From NCBI GenBank assembly GCA_023379005.1, contig JAMCTG010000005.1:496001-560000 (forward strand): DNA of 64,000 nucleotides. Direction: 5' to 3'. Made by a program: the position numbers and the translations under genes. This document shows, in pieces, positions 24,296 to 32,605 of the stretch. The notes under the pieces are model-generated. The model ran no database searches. It was not told where the DNA came from and saw nothing but the letters and a program-made list of their open reading frames with translations. Numbering within the stretch: the stretch's first letter is position 1; each line of letters starts with the position of its first letter. This DNA comes from Candidatus Babelota bacterium. Its GTDB lineage: Bacteria; Babelota; Babeliae; Babelales; Babelaceae.

Positions 24296-25264
24296 ATTAT
24301 TTTTCAAATAAAAGTCTGCTGCATCTTGAACAATATTTTTTAAATCCGAATACCTTGGGTCCCAGTTCAAAATATTATTAGCTTTGCTTGCATCGGCAAT
24401 TAAAATATCTGGGTCACCAGATCGTTTTGGTTGAATTTGAAATTTAACTTCTTGACCTGTTATTTTTTTTACGGCATCAATAACCTGTAAAACAGAATAT
24501 CCGCGACCGGTTCCTAAATTAAAATTTTCAGACAAATTATTTACATTCAAATATTCATAAGATTTTAAATGAGCGTCTGCAATATCTTTAATATGTAAAT
24601 AATCTCTTATACATGAACCATCTGGAGTTTTATAATCATTTCCAAAAACATTAAAAGTTTTTTGATTATAAGCAGCGTCTAAAATTAACGGAATTAAATG
24701 CGTTTCAGGTTCATGCAGTTCGCCAATATTTTCTTCCGGGATTGCTCCTGCAGCATTAAAATATCTTAAGCAGACAGAATTTAAACCATATGCATTTGCG
24801 TAATCACTCAGCACCATTTCCACAATTAATTTTGTATTACCATACGGGCTTATTGGTTTTTTGATGTGATCTTCTCGTAATGGCAAATTTTCAGGAATGC
24901 CATAAACAGCACAACTTGATGAAAAAATAAATTTCTTAACATCATGTTCGAATAAAAAATCTAAAAGCTTAATTGTTTTAATGACATTATTTTCATAAAA
25001 AATTTTGGGGTCTTTTACAGATTTGCCAACTTCAATAAAAGCAGCACAGTGAACTACAGCATCAATTTTATGAGAATTAAAAATTTGTTTTAAAATTTGT
25101 GTATCAGCAAAATCTGCTTTATAAAATTTCGTCCAAGAAAAATTAAATTTTTGATCATAAAGTAAATCATCTAGAACAATTACATTAAAATTATTTTTGG
25201 AAAATTCCAATGCAACTGCAGAACCAATATAACCTGCGCCGCCTGTAACTAAAATTGTCTTCAT
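24248..25264 (-). CDS. galE: UDP-glucose 4-epimerase
   Basis: Interconverts UDP-glucose and UDP-galactose (or the N-acetyl forms) to supply envelope sugars. NAD-binding 'VTGGAGYIGSAVALEF' at the N-terminus, 'VVHCAAFIEVGKS', the catalytic Tyr and Lys in 'SPYGNTKLIVE', and 'LRYFNAAGA' are present. 338 residues is typical; the last 15 or so ('FFLRRKSISNKFIY') form an extra basic tail over the hicB overlap. Its only ribosome-site-like sequence, AAGGTGG, lies inside the 3' arm of a hairpin directly before the ATG. Confidence 0.95.
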   Translation of the reverse strand: MKTILVTGGAGYIGSAVALEFSKNNFNVIVLDDLLYDQKFNFSWTKFYKADFADTQILKQIFNSHKIDAVVHCAAFIEVGKSVKDPKIFYENNVIKTIKLLDFLFEHDVKKFIFSSSCAVYGIPENLPLREDHIKKPISPYGNTKLIVEMVLSDYANAYGLNSVCLRYFNAAGAIPEENIGELHEPETHLIPLILDAAYNQKTFNVFGNDYKTPDGSCIRDYLHIKDIADAHLKSYEYLNVNNLSENFNLGTGRGYSVLQVIDAVKKITGQEVKFQIQPKRSGDPDILIADASKANNILNWDPRYSDLKNIVQDAADFYLKNNLFFLRRKSISNKFIY

Positions 25265-25269
25265 AAAAA

Positions 25270-25323
25270 ACCACCTTGTTTATTCTTCGAAGCTCATTTA
25301 TGAGCGAAGTAGAACAAGGTGGT
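25270..25323 (-). promoter_or_regulatory. Long hairpin abutting the galE start; terminator or ribosome-site sequestering element
   Basis: Perfect 11-base outer stem (25270-25280 with 25313-25323) and an inner stem GCTCA/TGAGC plus CTTC/GAAG. Read on the minus strand the 3' arm is AACAAGGTGGT, followed by five Ts and then the galE ATG. It is therefore shaped like an intrinsic terminator for the coiled-coil operon upstream, yet it also holds the only candidate ribosome site of galE. Confidence 0.6.
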
Positions 25324-25410
25324 TTTAACATAATTTTTTTTAAAAAAAAAGTTATTTCTATTTCGCCATAAATAAAAGTATACACTTTTTTATATTGTAA
25401 GTTAGCGAAG

Positions 25411-25500
25411 AGAATAACCCGGCGTAGTTTGCCGAGCTTGAATGCCCGGAACAAACGACCTGTCCGTCGTAGCCTTGGCGTAGTCGGAAGCCTGGGTATT
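25411..25500. repeat. REP-like palindromic repeat
   Basis: GC-rich island in AT-rich DNA containing CCGGCGTAGTTTGCCGAGC and, further on, TCCGTCGTAGCCTTGGCGTA, with outer arms AATAACCC/GGGTATT. Related to the core at 58178-58228 (TCCGGCGTAGCTTGCCGAGC) and to the tail of the element at 32471-32500. No coding potential is apparent. Confidence 0.65.
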
Positions 25501-25501
25501 T

Positions 25502-26287
25502 CTATTTTTGTTTCAATCTGTTAATTTCTTCTTGAGCAAGTCTTAATTCATTTTTTAAACGATCGACATCTGCTTGAAGTTCCGCATTTTTTATTAAGAT
25601 AGCAGCTGCTTGACCAATTTCCTTTTGTCTCTCAGTTAATTTCTTTTCACATTCTTTTTTAGTCTCATTAATTTTTTCATTTAACTCTTTTATTTGTTTT
25701 TGAAAAAAATCTGATTGAGCTTTTAGTAAATCAAGAATTGGTTTAGCTCCTTCTTCTGTTGCCATCTGTTCCAGTGTCTTTTGTAAGCCTACATTTTGAA
25801 ATCCATATTCAGTTGCCTTTTTTTGGGCTTCTTGCCATCGCTCTTTAAATTTCTCGTTGTTTGTTTTTAAATTTTGATTTTCGGACTTCAGTGTTTCATT
25901 TTCTTTTTTTAATCTTCGATTTTCATTTTCTAACTGAGGTAAAATTTCTTGAACTGCTTTACTTCCTGGTGTTACATATATTATTTGCCTCATCTGCTCT
26001 ATTAAAGAATCAAGTTCTGCCATATAAACTCTTATTTTTTTTAATTCTTCTCTAGACTCAGGATCTTTTTTCGAAATTAAATCTCTTTCGCGTTCATTTA
26101 ACTGTCTTATAAGCTGCTGGTATTCTTGTGTTAATTGATCAACTTTTTTAAATTGACTACTCAAAGCTGAATTTAGGGTTACAAATTTCATCTGTAGTGC
26201 ATCAACTGCATTTTTTAATTCACGCTCAGGTTCCATTGCAAACAATTTTAAAAATATAATTGTAGAAAATAATAAAATTTTTTTCAT
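25502..26287 (-). CDS. Exported coiled-coil protein
   Basis: 261 residues. Signal peptide about 1-17, cleavage probably before or after Met in 'KLFAMEPERE'. Nearly all the rest is heptad-type coiled coil ('LENENRRLKKENETLKSENQ', 'ELRLAQEEINRLKQK'). Last of three consecutive coiled-coil genes behind the barrel gene at 28502-30043. Such proteins often have structural roles in the periplasm; no enzymatic motif is visible. Confidence 0.82.
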   Translation of the reverse strand: MKKILLFSTIIFLKLFAMEPERELKNAVDALQMKFVTLNSALSSQFKKVDQLTQEYQQLIRQLNERERDLISKKDPESREELKKIRVYMAELDSLIEQMRQIIYVTPGSKAVQEILPQLENENRRLKKENETLKSENQNLKTNNEKFKERWQEAQKKATEYGFQNVGLQKTLEQMATEEGAKPILDLLKAQSDFFQKQIKELNEKINETKKECEKKLTERQKEIGQAAAILIKNAELQADVDRLKNELRLAQEEINRLKQK

Positions 26288-26306
26288 AATTTATTTTTCC
26301 TTTATT

Positions 26307-26334
26307 AAATAAGGGTGAGAAATAAATCTCACCC
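26307..26334 (-). terminator. Hairpin between coiled-coil genes, weak terminator
   Basis: Perfect GGGTGAGA/TCTCACCC stem (26313-26320 and 26327-26334), six-base loop. On the minus strand it is followed by TTATTTAATAAAGG, a poor U-run, so it may attenuate rather than stop transcription within the operon. Confidence 0.5.
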
Positions 26335-26342
26335 AAAAAATT

Positions 26343-27554
26343 TCAATCTATTCCTGTATATGGGGTACTTGTTGCAAGAACTTGTTTAATTTCTTCAGTT
26401 GACTTGCCTTGCTCTGCTAATTTTTTTAATTGTTCTAAAGTTTGTGAATATGCTTTACCGGCTATTTTTTCTCTAGATAATTCGCTTTTTAATCTTTCTA
26501 TTTCTTGCTCAGCATTACTGATCAGAATTCGTAGTGTTGTTGATTCTGCAATCTCTTTCTTTTTTTCTTCTACAAAATCTTGTGCTAGCTTTTGTTCTTT
26601 TAATGCTTCAAGAACTGCTTTATCTGCTTTTTCTTTTTCTTCTGTTAATTGCAAATTCTTGCGATTGATATCTTGGACTCTTTTTTTATAGGTATCTAAT
26701 TGCTCATTTAATGCTTTAATTATCTGGTCTTTAACTTCTGTGGCTCTAGCTATTTTTTCTGTTGTTTCTTGTCTTTCTTTTTCTAGCTGATCACTCAATG
26801 TTTTAATTTGTTGTTTAAGGCCAGAATTTTCCATAGAAACGTCTGTAAATTTTTGTCTTGCTTCTTGCAATTGTTGTTGCAATCTTTGAAGTTCAGCTTC
26901 ATCATTTTTATTTTTTGCTTGCAATGCTACAAAACTCTTTTTTAGTGTTTCATTTTCAGTTTTTAATTTATCATTTTCTGCTGACAATTGGACTGCACCA
27001 CTTTTGGTTTGTGCTTGTTCCATTTTAGTTCGAAGATCTTCAGCACGTTTTAGTTTTTCCTCAAGATCTTTAATTTGCGTTTCTGCTTGTTGTTTAGCTG
27101 CACCTTGTCTTTGTTCAAATTCTTTTCGCGCATTTTCTAATTGTCTTCTGAACCTGTTAATCGTACCAACTAAAGCTTCTTCACGATCAGTTCTTTCTTT
27201 TTCCGCAGCAGCAAACTGAGTTTCTAGGGCAACTCTTTCAGCTTCTGCCTTTGCAATTTCTTCTGCAACCTTTGCTCTTTCTTCTTCAAGTTTTTCTTCA
27301 TGAACAACTTCAACTTTAGCTGCTTGTTCTGATCTCAATTCTTCAAGACTTTTGCCTAGCAGCATCTGTTTCAATGTTAGATCTGCAAGTTTTCTTCCAG
27401 CTTTATCATAGTTTTCTATAATTTGTTGAAGGTTTTCTTTCGTCGGTGCATCTTTATAGTTTTGAACTATGTTTCTAAAAGTTGCTATAGGAACCATAGC
27501 AGAAGAATTTAAAAAAAATGACAATGCTAAGAAATAAATAATTTTATTCTTCAT
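26343..27554 (-). CDS. Exported coiled-coil protein, paralog of the 27581 gene
   Basis: 403 residues. Signal peptide about 1-19 ('FLALSFFLNSSAMVPIA'). The first 80 residues of the mature part, 'FRNIVQNYKDAPTKENLQQI', 'LADLTLKQMLLGKSLEELRS', align with 'FRNAVLSYKSNPSKANYDRI' and 'PADLTLRQQLSKSLDDLTAE' of the next upstream gene. From about 80 to 385 it is continuous Glu/Lys/Gln-rich coiled coil. Ends 'QVLATSTPYTGID'. Confidence 0.83.
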   Translation of the reverse strand: MKNKIIYFLALSFFLNSSAMVPIATFRNIVQNYKDAPTKENLQQIIENYDKAGRKLADLTLKQMLLGKSLEELRSEQAAKVEVVHEEKLEEERAKVAEEIAKAEAERVALETQFAAAEKERTDREEALVGTINRFRRQLENARKEFEQRQGAAKQQAETQIKDLEEKLKRAEDLRTKMEQAQTKSGAVQLSAENDKLKTENETLKKSFVALQAKNKNDEAELQRLQQQLQEARQKFTDVSMENSGLKQQIKTLSDQLEKERQETTEKIARATEVKDQIIKALNEQLDTYKKRVQDINRKNLQLTEEKEKADKAVLEALKEQKLAQDFVEEKKKEIAESTTLRILISNAEQEIERLKSELSREKIAGKAYSQTLEQLKKLAEQGKSTEEIKQVLATSTPYTGID

Positions 27555-27580
27555 TAGCTATCCCAACCTAATTTAAAAAT

Positions 27581-28480
27581 TTAAAGAGGGCTTCCTGATC
27601 TTCTTAATTCATCATGGCATTCATCAAGATCTTTTTTAACCTTTTGTAACTCATTATTGAGATTTTGAGATTTTTTCTTTTCGTCCGTCAAAAGTTCATT
27701 TGCAGCTTTTTCACTTTTTCTTAATGCTTGGCTTTCATTTACAAGCGTAGCAAGCTGTTCACCATTCCTTTTAAGTTGATCTTCTGCTTTGCTTGATTTC
27801 GTTTTTTCTGTACTTAAATCTGTTTGCAATTGTCTTATTTGAACAGATTGGGTTGCAAGTTGAGAATCTTTAGAATTAAGTTCAACTTTATTTTGCGAAA
27901 TTTGTTTATTTAAAGCTTTTCTTTCTCTTTTCAGCCCATCAATTTCAGCATCTTTTTTCGTTATGTCTTTTTGAGCTTCTATAAGTGCTTCATCCAAAGC
28001 TTTAATTCTTTCCATTACTGTAGCCTTAGTGGCCGCCACTACTTCCAATGCTTCTTTTTCTTTTTTAATTTTTTCTAATTCTTGTTTGGCTTCTGCACTT
28101 GTTTCTGCTTCCTTCTTTAGCGCTTCTTCTTTTTTTGCCAGCTCTTGTTCTGCTTGCTGAATATCTTTTCTTAATTCTTCTTCTATTTTTGCCTTCTCTT
28201 CTTCAACCTTGGCTTTTTCTTCTTCATGTTTTTCAACCACTTTTTCATGTTGTTCTGCGGTTAAATCATCAAGACTTTTACTCAATTGTTGTCTCAATGT
28301 TAGATCTGCAGGAGCTTTGCTTACTTTTGGATAAATTTCTTTAATTCTATCATAATTTGCCTTTGATGGATTACTTTTGTAACTTAAAACTGCGTTACGA
28401 AATTCATCTAATGGAGCTGCAAAAGAATTTGAAAAAATTAATAAAGATAAAACGATAAAGATATTATATTTTAGTTTCAT
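27581..28480 (-). CDS. Exported coiled-coil protein
   Basis: 299 residues. Signal peptide about 1-21 ('FIVLSLLIFSNSFAAPLDEF'). A short N-terminal conserved domain (about 22-75) shared with the neighbour is followed by long coiled coil, including 'EEEKAKVEEEKAKIEEELRK'. Begins 21 bases after the barrel gene, so the four genes probably form one transcript. Confidence 0.83.
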   Translation of the reverse strand: MKLKYNIFIVLSLLIFSNSFAAPLDEFRNAVLSYKSNPSKANYDRIKEIYPKVSKAPADLTLRQQLSKSLDDLTAEQHEKVVEKHEEEKAKVEEEKAKIEEELRKDIQQAEQELAKKEEALKKEAETSAEAKQELEKIKKEKEALEVVAATKATVMERIKALDEALIEAQKDITKKDAEIDGLKRERKALNKQISQNKVELNSKDSQLATQSVQIRQLQTDLSTEKTKSSKAEDQLKRNGEQLATLVNESQALRKSEKAANELLTDEKKKSQNLNNELQKVKKDLDECHDELRRSGSPL

Positions 28481-28501
28481 AAATATACTCCAAATTTTTT
28501 A

Positions 28502-30043
28502 TTAAAATGAAATTCCGGCTTTAAACCAAATTAACCATCTATCTAATGTTGTATTAATTGAAGCAAATTCATAAGATCCACCAACTGCAGCAAATATTGG
28601 TCTATCATGACATGTTGAGTTATAACCAATTGTTAAATAAATAATGTTTGAAAGAACTCCAGGATGTGCTGCTGAATCTAAATCAATCTCATTTTTTTCA
28701 ATTGGAGCATAGTCAGCAAGAGGTATATCACAATCAGTAAAATTATTTTTAATAGTTTTGGCAATATTGGTAAAACCAAGTCCATTTACAGATTTTAATG
28801 CAGAATCAGGATTCCAACAAAGTTCAACTGATTCTGCCTGACGAGCAAAGAAGTTATAACCAACTTCTAAAGCCCAATCTTCACAATGATCATAACGAAT
28901 AGCTGAGTTGATATTAAATAAGAAACGAGGTTTTACTTTAAAGCAGCTTGTAAATACGTTAATGCCAGATGTTCCAGAATTATCTGCAAATACAAAGTCA
29001 CCCGCAGCTGAAGCATCGACTGCAGCAATTGCTGCACCCTTATTAGCATAAGTTTCCATGTATCTGCTCCATTGTTTGTCTATTAAATCAAATGAACGTC
29101 TTTGATGGTTTCTAAACAAAAGACGACTATCTGAATCTAAAATATAAGATAATTTATGTGGACCTTTTTCTAAAATTTTAAATCCTAAGTTGTTACCTAA
29201 AAATATACCGAAGTGATGATTGTTACCTACAATAGGTTCAAACACTATACGAGCTTTTGGTCTATTCCCTGTAGGAAGTACTAAGCCAAAATATGAATTT
29301 AACCAACAATGATCTTCGTTTATAGTATTGTAACCAACATAAAGTTCTATATCAGACAGTCCCCATTTAACATTTTTGCAGCCCTTAACAATTCTACCAT
29401 ACTTCCAATTAGATTGTTTAAATGCTTGAGTCATATTTCCAACACGGGGCGAATTATCTAGCCCAAGCTCATCTACAGCACCATCACCATTACTTAAAAC
29501 AGTTTCACAAAAACCCATAGTATTTTCTACGCGTACGACTGGTGCAGAAATTCCTAACCAAAATTTTACATTTCCATCATATTTATAGGTCAATGCTTGA
29601 TAATATGTAAAACCTATACCAAACATTGTTTGTTGAGGACAAAAACTAATTCTGCTTCTAAATGTTGTGTCAACTGATTGTGTTTGAATATTAAAGTTAC
29701 GCGCTTCTACATCTTTTGCAGGATCTCCATCTGCTGTTGCTACGCCCGGTTTAAATTCAACAACATTTAAAGATGTTTTTCCAGCCGGCAAGAAATATTC
29801 AGCAATTTGGTCACAATTTATTGATTGACCGCCAAAAACAACTGCTTGCAGCGCTCCGCCCCAATAACAGTTATCTGGTATCATTCTGTCATAACGAAAA
29901 AGAGAAATTTTTTCTGGCATCACCTGATTAAATGGTGGACGAACAGTAAAAAAGGTACGCCCATCAAAATTTCCTACCCCTCTTCTTGCATACATAGATG
30001 CAAACATAAGAGTAAGAAGTAGAACTTTTATAAATTTCTTCAT
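28502..30043 (-). CDS. Outer-membrane beta-barrel protein
   Basis: 513 residues. Signal peptide about 1-19 ('VLLLTLMFASMYARRGVG'). Alternating aromatic/hydrophobic strands occur throughout ('MFGIGFTYYQALTYKYDGNV', 'HHFGIFLGNNLGFKILEKG'), and the protein ends 'WLIWFKAGISF', the terminal Phe expected for BAM-assembled barrels. Eight or more Cys are scattered, which is unusual for porins. No family is recognised by eye. Strong ribosome site AAGGAGAATGAG. First gene of a unit with three coiled-coil proteins. Confidence 0.85.
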   Translation of the reverse strand: MKKFIKVLLLTLMFASMYARRGVGNFDGRTFFTVRPPFNQVMPEKISLFRYDRMIPDNCYWGGALQAVVFGGQSINCDQIAEYFLPAGKTSLNVVEFKPGVATADGDPAKDVEARNFNIQTQSVDTTFRSRISFCPQQTMFGIGFTYYQALTYKYDGNVKFWLGISAPVVRVENTMGFCETVLSNGDGAVDELGLDNSPRVGNMTQAFKQSNWKYGRIVKGCKNVKWGLSDIELYVGYNTINEDHCWLNSYFGLVLPTGNRPKARIVFEPIVGNNHHFGIFLGNNLGFKILEKGPHKLSYILDSDSRLLFRNHQRRSFDLIDKQWSRYMETYANKGAAIAAVDASAAGDFVFADNSGTSGINVFTSCFKVKPRFLFNINSAIRYDHCEDWALEVGYNFFARQAESVELCWNPDSALKSVNGLGFTNIAKTIKNNFTDCDIPLADYAPIEKNEIDLDSAAHPGVLSNIIYLTIGYNSTCHDRPIFAAVGGSYEFASINTTLDRWLIWFKAGISF

Positions 30044-30175
30044 CTCATTCTCCTTAATGAATTTTTATGTAAACAATTTAACAAGTAAACTTTTTAAAAA
30101 TCAAGCTTTGGCAGATCAATAAATTTTTTGCTAAAATGAATTAAAATTTATTTTTATACAGTTTTAGGATTAATT

Positions 30176-31444
30176 ATGAATCAGCGTGTCATACAACGAG
30201 TTAAAGGCACACAAGATTTTTTGGATTTAAAGTTATTTAATTTTTTTATTAATGCTGCAAAAAAACATTTAGCAACTTATTATTTTAAAGAGATTTCTAC
30301 TCCAGTTTTAGAGCCGCTTGAACTTTTTAAACGTTCATTAGGCTTAGAAACTGATGTTGTTGCAAAAGAAATGTACATCATTAAAACAAATGAAGAACAA
30401 GAAGAAAATATTTGTTTGCGCCCTGAAATGACAGCATCGACAGTTCGTGCATTTATTGATGCCAACATAGAAACCGTTCCGTGGAAAGTTTTTTCTTACG
30501 GCCCAGTTTTTCGTCATGAAAGGCCACAAAAAGGAAGATTTAGAGAATTCCACCAATTAACTATGGAAACAATTGGTTCAAAAGATATTAGCCAAGATGC
30601 TCAATTTATAAAAATGCTAGATAGATTTTTTCATGAAATTTTGGGTCTGAATAACTATGCCTTGTTAATTAATTTTCTTGGTTGTCATGAAGATAGAGCA
30701 AAATATCGTGAAAAATTACATGAATTTTTAGAAAAAAATAAAGATAAAATTTGTTCTACATGTATTGTAAGAAAAGACAAAAACATTATGCGTGTTTTTG
30801 ATTGCAAAACACCTAGCTGCCAAGAACTTTACAAAAATGCACCATTTATTGCGGACAATTTATGTTCGGTTTGTGCTGCAGAGTGGCAACAAGTAAAAAA
30901 TTATTTGCAAGAATTGTCTGTATCTTTTTCTTATGTTCCTACTCTTGTCAGAGGCTTAGATTATTACAATAAAACTGTTTTTGAATTTTCAAGCAATGTT
31001 CTTGGTGCACAAAATGCATTTTGCGGAGGTGGCAGATATGACCAACTAGTAAGTCAGCTTGGAGGCAGACAAGACCAACCATCTATTGGTGCAGCTATAG
31101 GAATTGAAAGAATTCTGCTTATGTTGGAACAAATAGTGAATAATTTGCCAATTGCCCAAGAACCAAAGTTGCACGTCATTTTACCTTTATCTCAAAATCA
31201 AAAGTCTTTGGCGTTATTATTGGCAGATGAATTACAAGCAGCCAATCTATGTGCAGAGATTTTTCTAGAAAATGACTCTGTAAAAAGCATGATGCGAAAA
31301 GCCAATAAAATGGGTGCTGCGTATGCAATTATCTTGGGAGAAGAAGAGCAAGCAAATAGGCAAGCTTCTGTTAAAAATATGGTAACAGGTCAAGAAACAA
31401 AAGTTTCTCAATCCGAGCTCACCTCCTGGCTAACTCAAAATTAA
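30176..31444 (+). CDS. hisS: Histidine--tRNA ligase
   Basis: Class II synthetase. 'QRVKGTQDFLD' start, motif 2 'RHERPQKGRFREFHQ', the HisRS-specific 'LVRGLDYYNKTVFE' and 'GGGRYDQLVSQLGG', and motif 3 'AAIGIERILLML' are intact. The insertion domain has paired Cys ('CSTCIVRKDKNIMRVFDCK' and 'CSVCAAEW') that may bind zinc. 422 residues is standard. ATG preceded by AGGATTA. Confidence 0.97.
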   Translation: MNQRVIQRVKGTQDFLDLKLFNFFINAAKKHLATYYFKEISTPVLEPLELFKRSLGLETDVVAKEMYIIKTNEEQEENICLRPEMTASTVRAFIDANIETVPWKVFSYGPVFRHERPQKGRFREFHQLTMETIGSKDISQDAQFIKMLDRFFHEILGLNNYALLINFLGCHEDRAKYREKLHEFLEKNKDKICSTCIVRKDKNIMRVFDCKTPSCQELYKNAPFIADNLCSVCAAEWQQVKNYLQELSVSFSYVPTLVRGLDYYNKTVFEFSSNVLGAQNAFCGGGRYDQLVSQLGGRQDQPSIGAAIGIERILLMLEQIVNNLPIAQEPKLHVILPLSQNQKSLALLLADELQAANLCAEIFLENDSVKSMMRKANKMGAAYAIILGEEEQANRQASVKNMVTGQETKVSQSELTSWLTQN

Positions 31445-31482
31445 AAAACATTTAATTTTATTACATTTTTTTCAAAAAACTG

Positions 31483-31512
31483 TTGCATTTAGCGAATTGT
31501 AACTGCTATTCT
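31483..31512 (+). promoter_or_regulatory. Possible promoter of the 31554 gene
   Basis: TTGCAT (31483-31488), 18 bases, then TGC-TATTCT (-10 at 31507-31512 with an extended TGn). Predicted start about 35 bases before the ATG at 31554. Moderate match only. Confidence 0.3.
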
Positions 31513-31553
31513 GACATTAATTAATATAAAAAAATTGAAAATAAGGAATAGAA

Positions 31554-32162
31554 ATGAAAAAATTTATAATCTTAAGTGTTATTACCGGGTTTGTTATCTT
31601 TTTTGATTTAAAAATAACTGCCATGCTAGAAGAGCAACCAACCCCTTACGATGTTCAGACAAATGGGCTTCCACCATTGCCTAAAAGCCCTTTAATTGAG
31701 AAAAAATTTCCAGAAATTACGGGTACTACTTTAGAAAATAAAAAAATAACATTGCCTCAGGATATTAAGGGGAAAATAGGTATTATCGTTCTTTCATTTA
31801 AAAAGAAATCTCAAAAATCTGTTGATCTCTGGACAAATTACATCCTGGAAAATTATAGCAAAAATAAGGACGTTGCTTATTACGAGATTCCAATAATTAG
31901 CTGGTTCTACTACCCAATTTCCTGGTTCATAGACAACAGCATGAAGCGCCACCTGAACAAAGACTTACATAGCCATGTTTTGACCTCTTATGGAAGAGTA
32001 AGAAAATACATACAAGAACTTAATATTAAAAATCTTAATACTTCCCATGTCTTCGTTTTAGATAAGCAAGGCAAAATAGCTCAGGTTTATGAAGGTGAGC
32101 CAACTCAAGCAAAATTACAAAATTTAAGACTTCAAACTAATTTATTAAAAATAAAAAAATAA
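31554..32162 (+). CDS. Membrane-anchored thioredoxin-fold protein, possibly ATP10-like
   Basis: 202 residues. Hydrophobic N-terminus about 1-23. The rest reads like a peroxiredoxin/thioredoxin fold without the CxxC: 'FPEITGTTLENKKITLPQDI' then 'GKIGIIVLSFKKKSQKS' (first strand and helix), 'EIPIISWFYYPISWFIDN' and 'SHVFVLDKQGKIAQVYEGEP' (last strands). The 'P-I-I' region, the 'FIDNSMKRHL' element and the VLDxxGKI end remind me of the ATP10 family of mitochondrial ATP synthase assembly factors and their bacterial relatives. No catalytic Cys is present. Function uncertain. Confidence 0.8.
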   Translation: MKKFIILSVITGFVIFFDLKITAMLEEQPTPYDVQTNGLPPLPKSPLIEKKFPEITGTTLENKKITLPQDIKGKIGIIVLSFKKKSQKSVDLWTNYILENYSKNKDVAYYEIPIISWFYYPISWFIDNSMKRHLNKDLHSHVLTSYGRVRKYIQELNIKNLNTSHVFVLDKQGKIAQVYEGEPTQAKLQNLRLQTNLLKIKK

Positions 32163-32176
32163 TATTTTATTCTTAT

Positions 32177-32221
32177 ACCCTTTAAGACATTGCGTCAGTA
32201 ATGCTTTTAAAGGGTTTTTTA
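32177..32221 (+). terminator. Terminator after the 31554 gene
   Basis: Nine-base stem ACCCTTTAA (32177-32185) with TTAAAGGGT (32207-32215), an inner CATT/AATG pairing, then a run of Ts. Confidence 0.75.
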
Positions 32222-32255
32222 TTTCTTTTTTTAGGTTTGAATAACTGCTTCAAAT

Positions 32256-32283
32256 TTGACAAAGATCCTATTTATGTTACCTT
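32256..32283 (+). promoter_or_regulatory. Probable promoter of tRNA-Gly
   Basis: Perfect TTGACA at 32256-32261 placed 36 bases before the mature tRNA end. A weak -10, TACCTT (32278-32283), sits 16 bases on, so transcription would start near 32290. Confidence 0.4.
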
Positions 32284-32297
32284 TTTTATGCTTAATC

Positions 32298-32373
32298 GCG
32301 GGAATAGCTCAGTTGGTAGAGCGTTGCCTTGCCAAGGCAAAGGTCGCGGGTTCGAATCCCGTTTCCCGCTCCA
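32298..32373 (+). tRNA. tRNA-Gly (anticodon GCC), CCA encoded
   Basis: A 76-base cloverleaf. Acceptor stem GCGGGAA/TTCCCGC with discriminator T and encoded CCA; D arm with AGCTCAGTTGGTAGAGC; anticodon stem TTGCC/GGCAA around loop TTGCCAA, anticodon GCC; T arm GCGGG-TTCGAAT-CCCGT. Two open frames crossing it are spurious. The CCA is the first part of a 12-base direct repeat that recurs at 32499. Confidence 0.98.
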
Positions 32374-32510
32374 TACTTCGCTTATCCGGGCCTACCGGCT
32401 CGGCAAGCTACGTATGGCAGGCCACTACATCAATCGTAGTATCGATTGATGTAGCATTGTATCAAAGTATGTCCTTCGAAGCCTTTGGCATAGTAGGGCC
32501 ATACTTCGCT
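32371..32510. repeat. Palindromic element between 12-base direct repeats, adjoining the tRNA 3' end
   Basis: CCATACTTCGCT occurs at 32371-32382 (its first three bases are the tRNA CCA) and at 32499-32510. Between them lies a perfect 12-base inverted repeat, CTACATCAATCG and CGATTGATGTAG around a six-base loop, and a REP-like stretch TCCTTCGAAGCCTTTGGCAT. No gene is seen from 32374 to 32605 beyond this. Confidence 0.6.
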
Positions 32511-32605
32511 CATTAAGATAACCACATATCACAAAATTATTATCATAAATCTTATATTTAAGAATAAATCATTAAGTAACCTTATTGTTATAAAGGCGGT
32601 TTAAA

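Noticed and set aside
26404-27219. Plus-strand open frames within the coiled-coil genes
   Set aside because: They are Ser/Phe/Leu-rich products typical of the antisense of Glu/Lys-rich coiled coil.
32201-32516. Two open frames of 82 and 86 codons crossing the tRNA-Gly
   Set aside because: They read through a complete tRNA and palindromic repeat and have no plausible signal or ribosome site.
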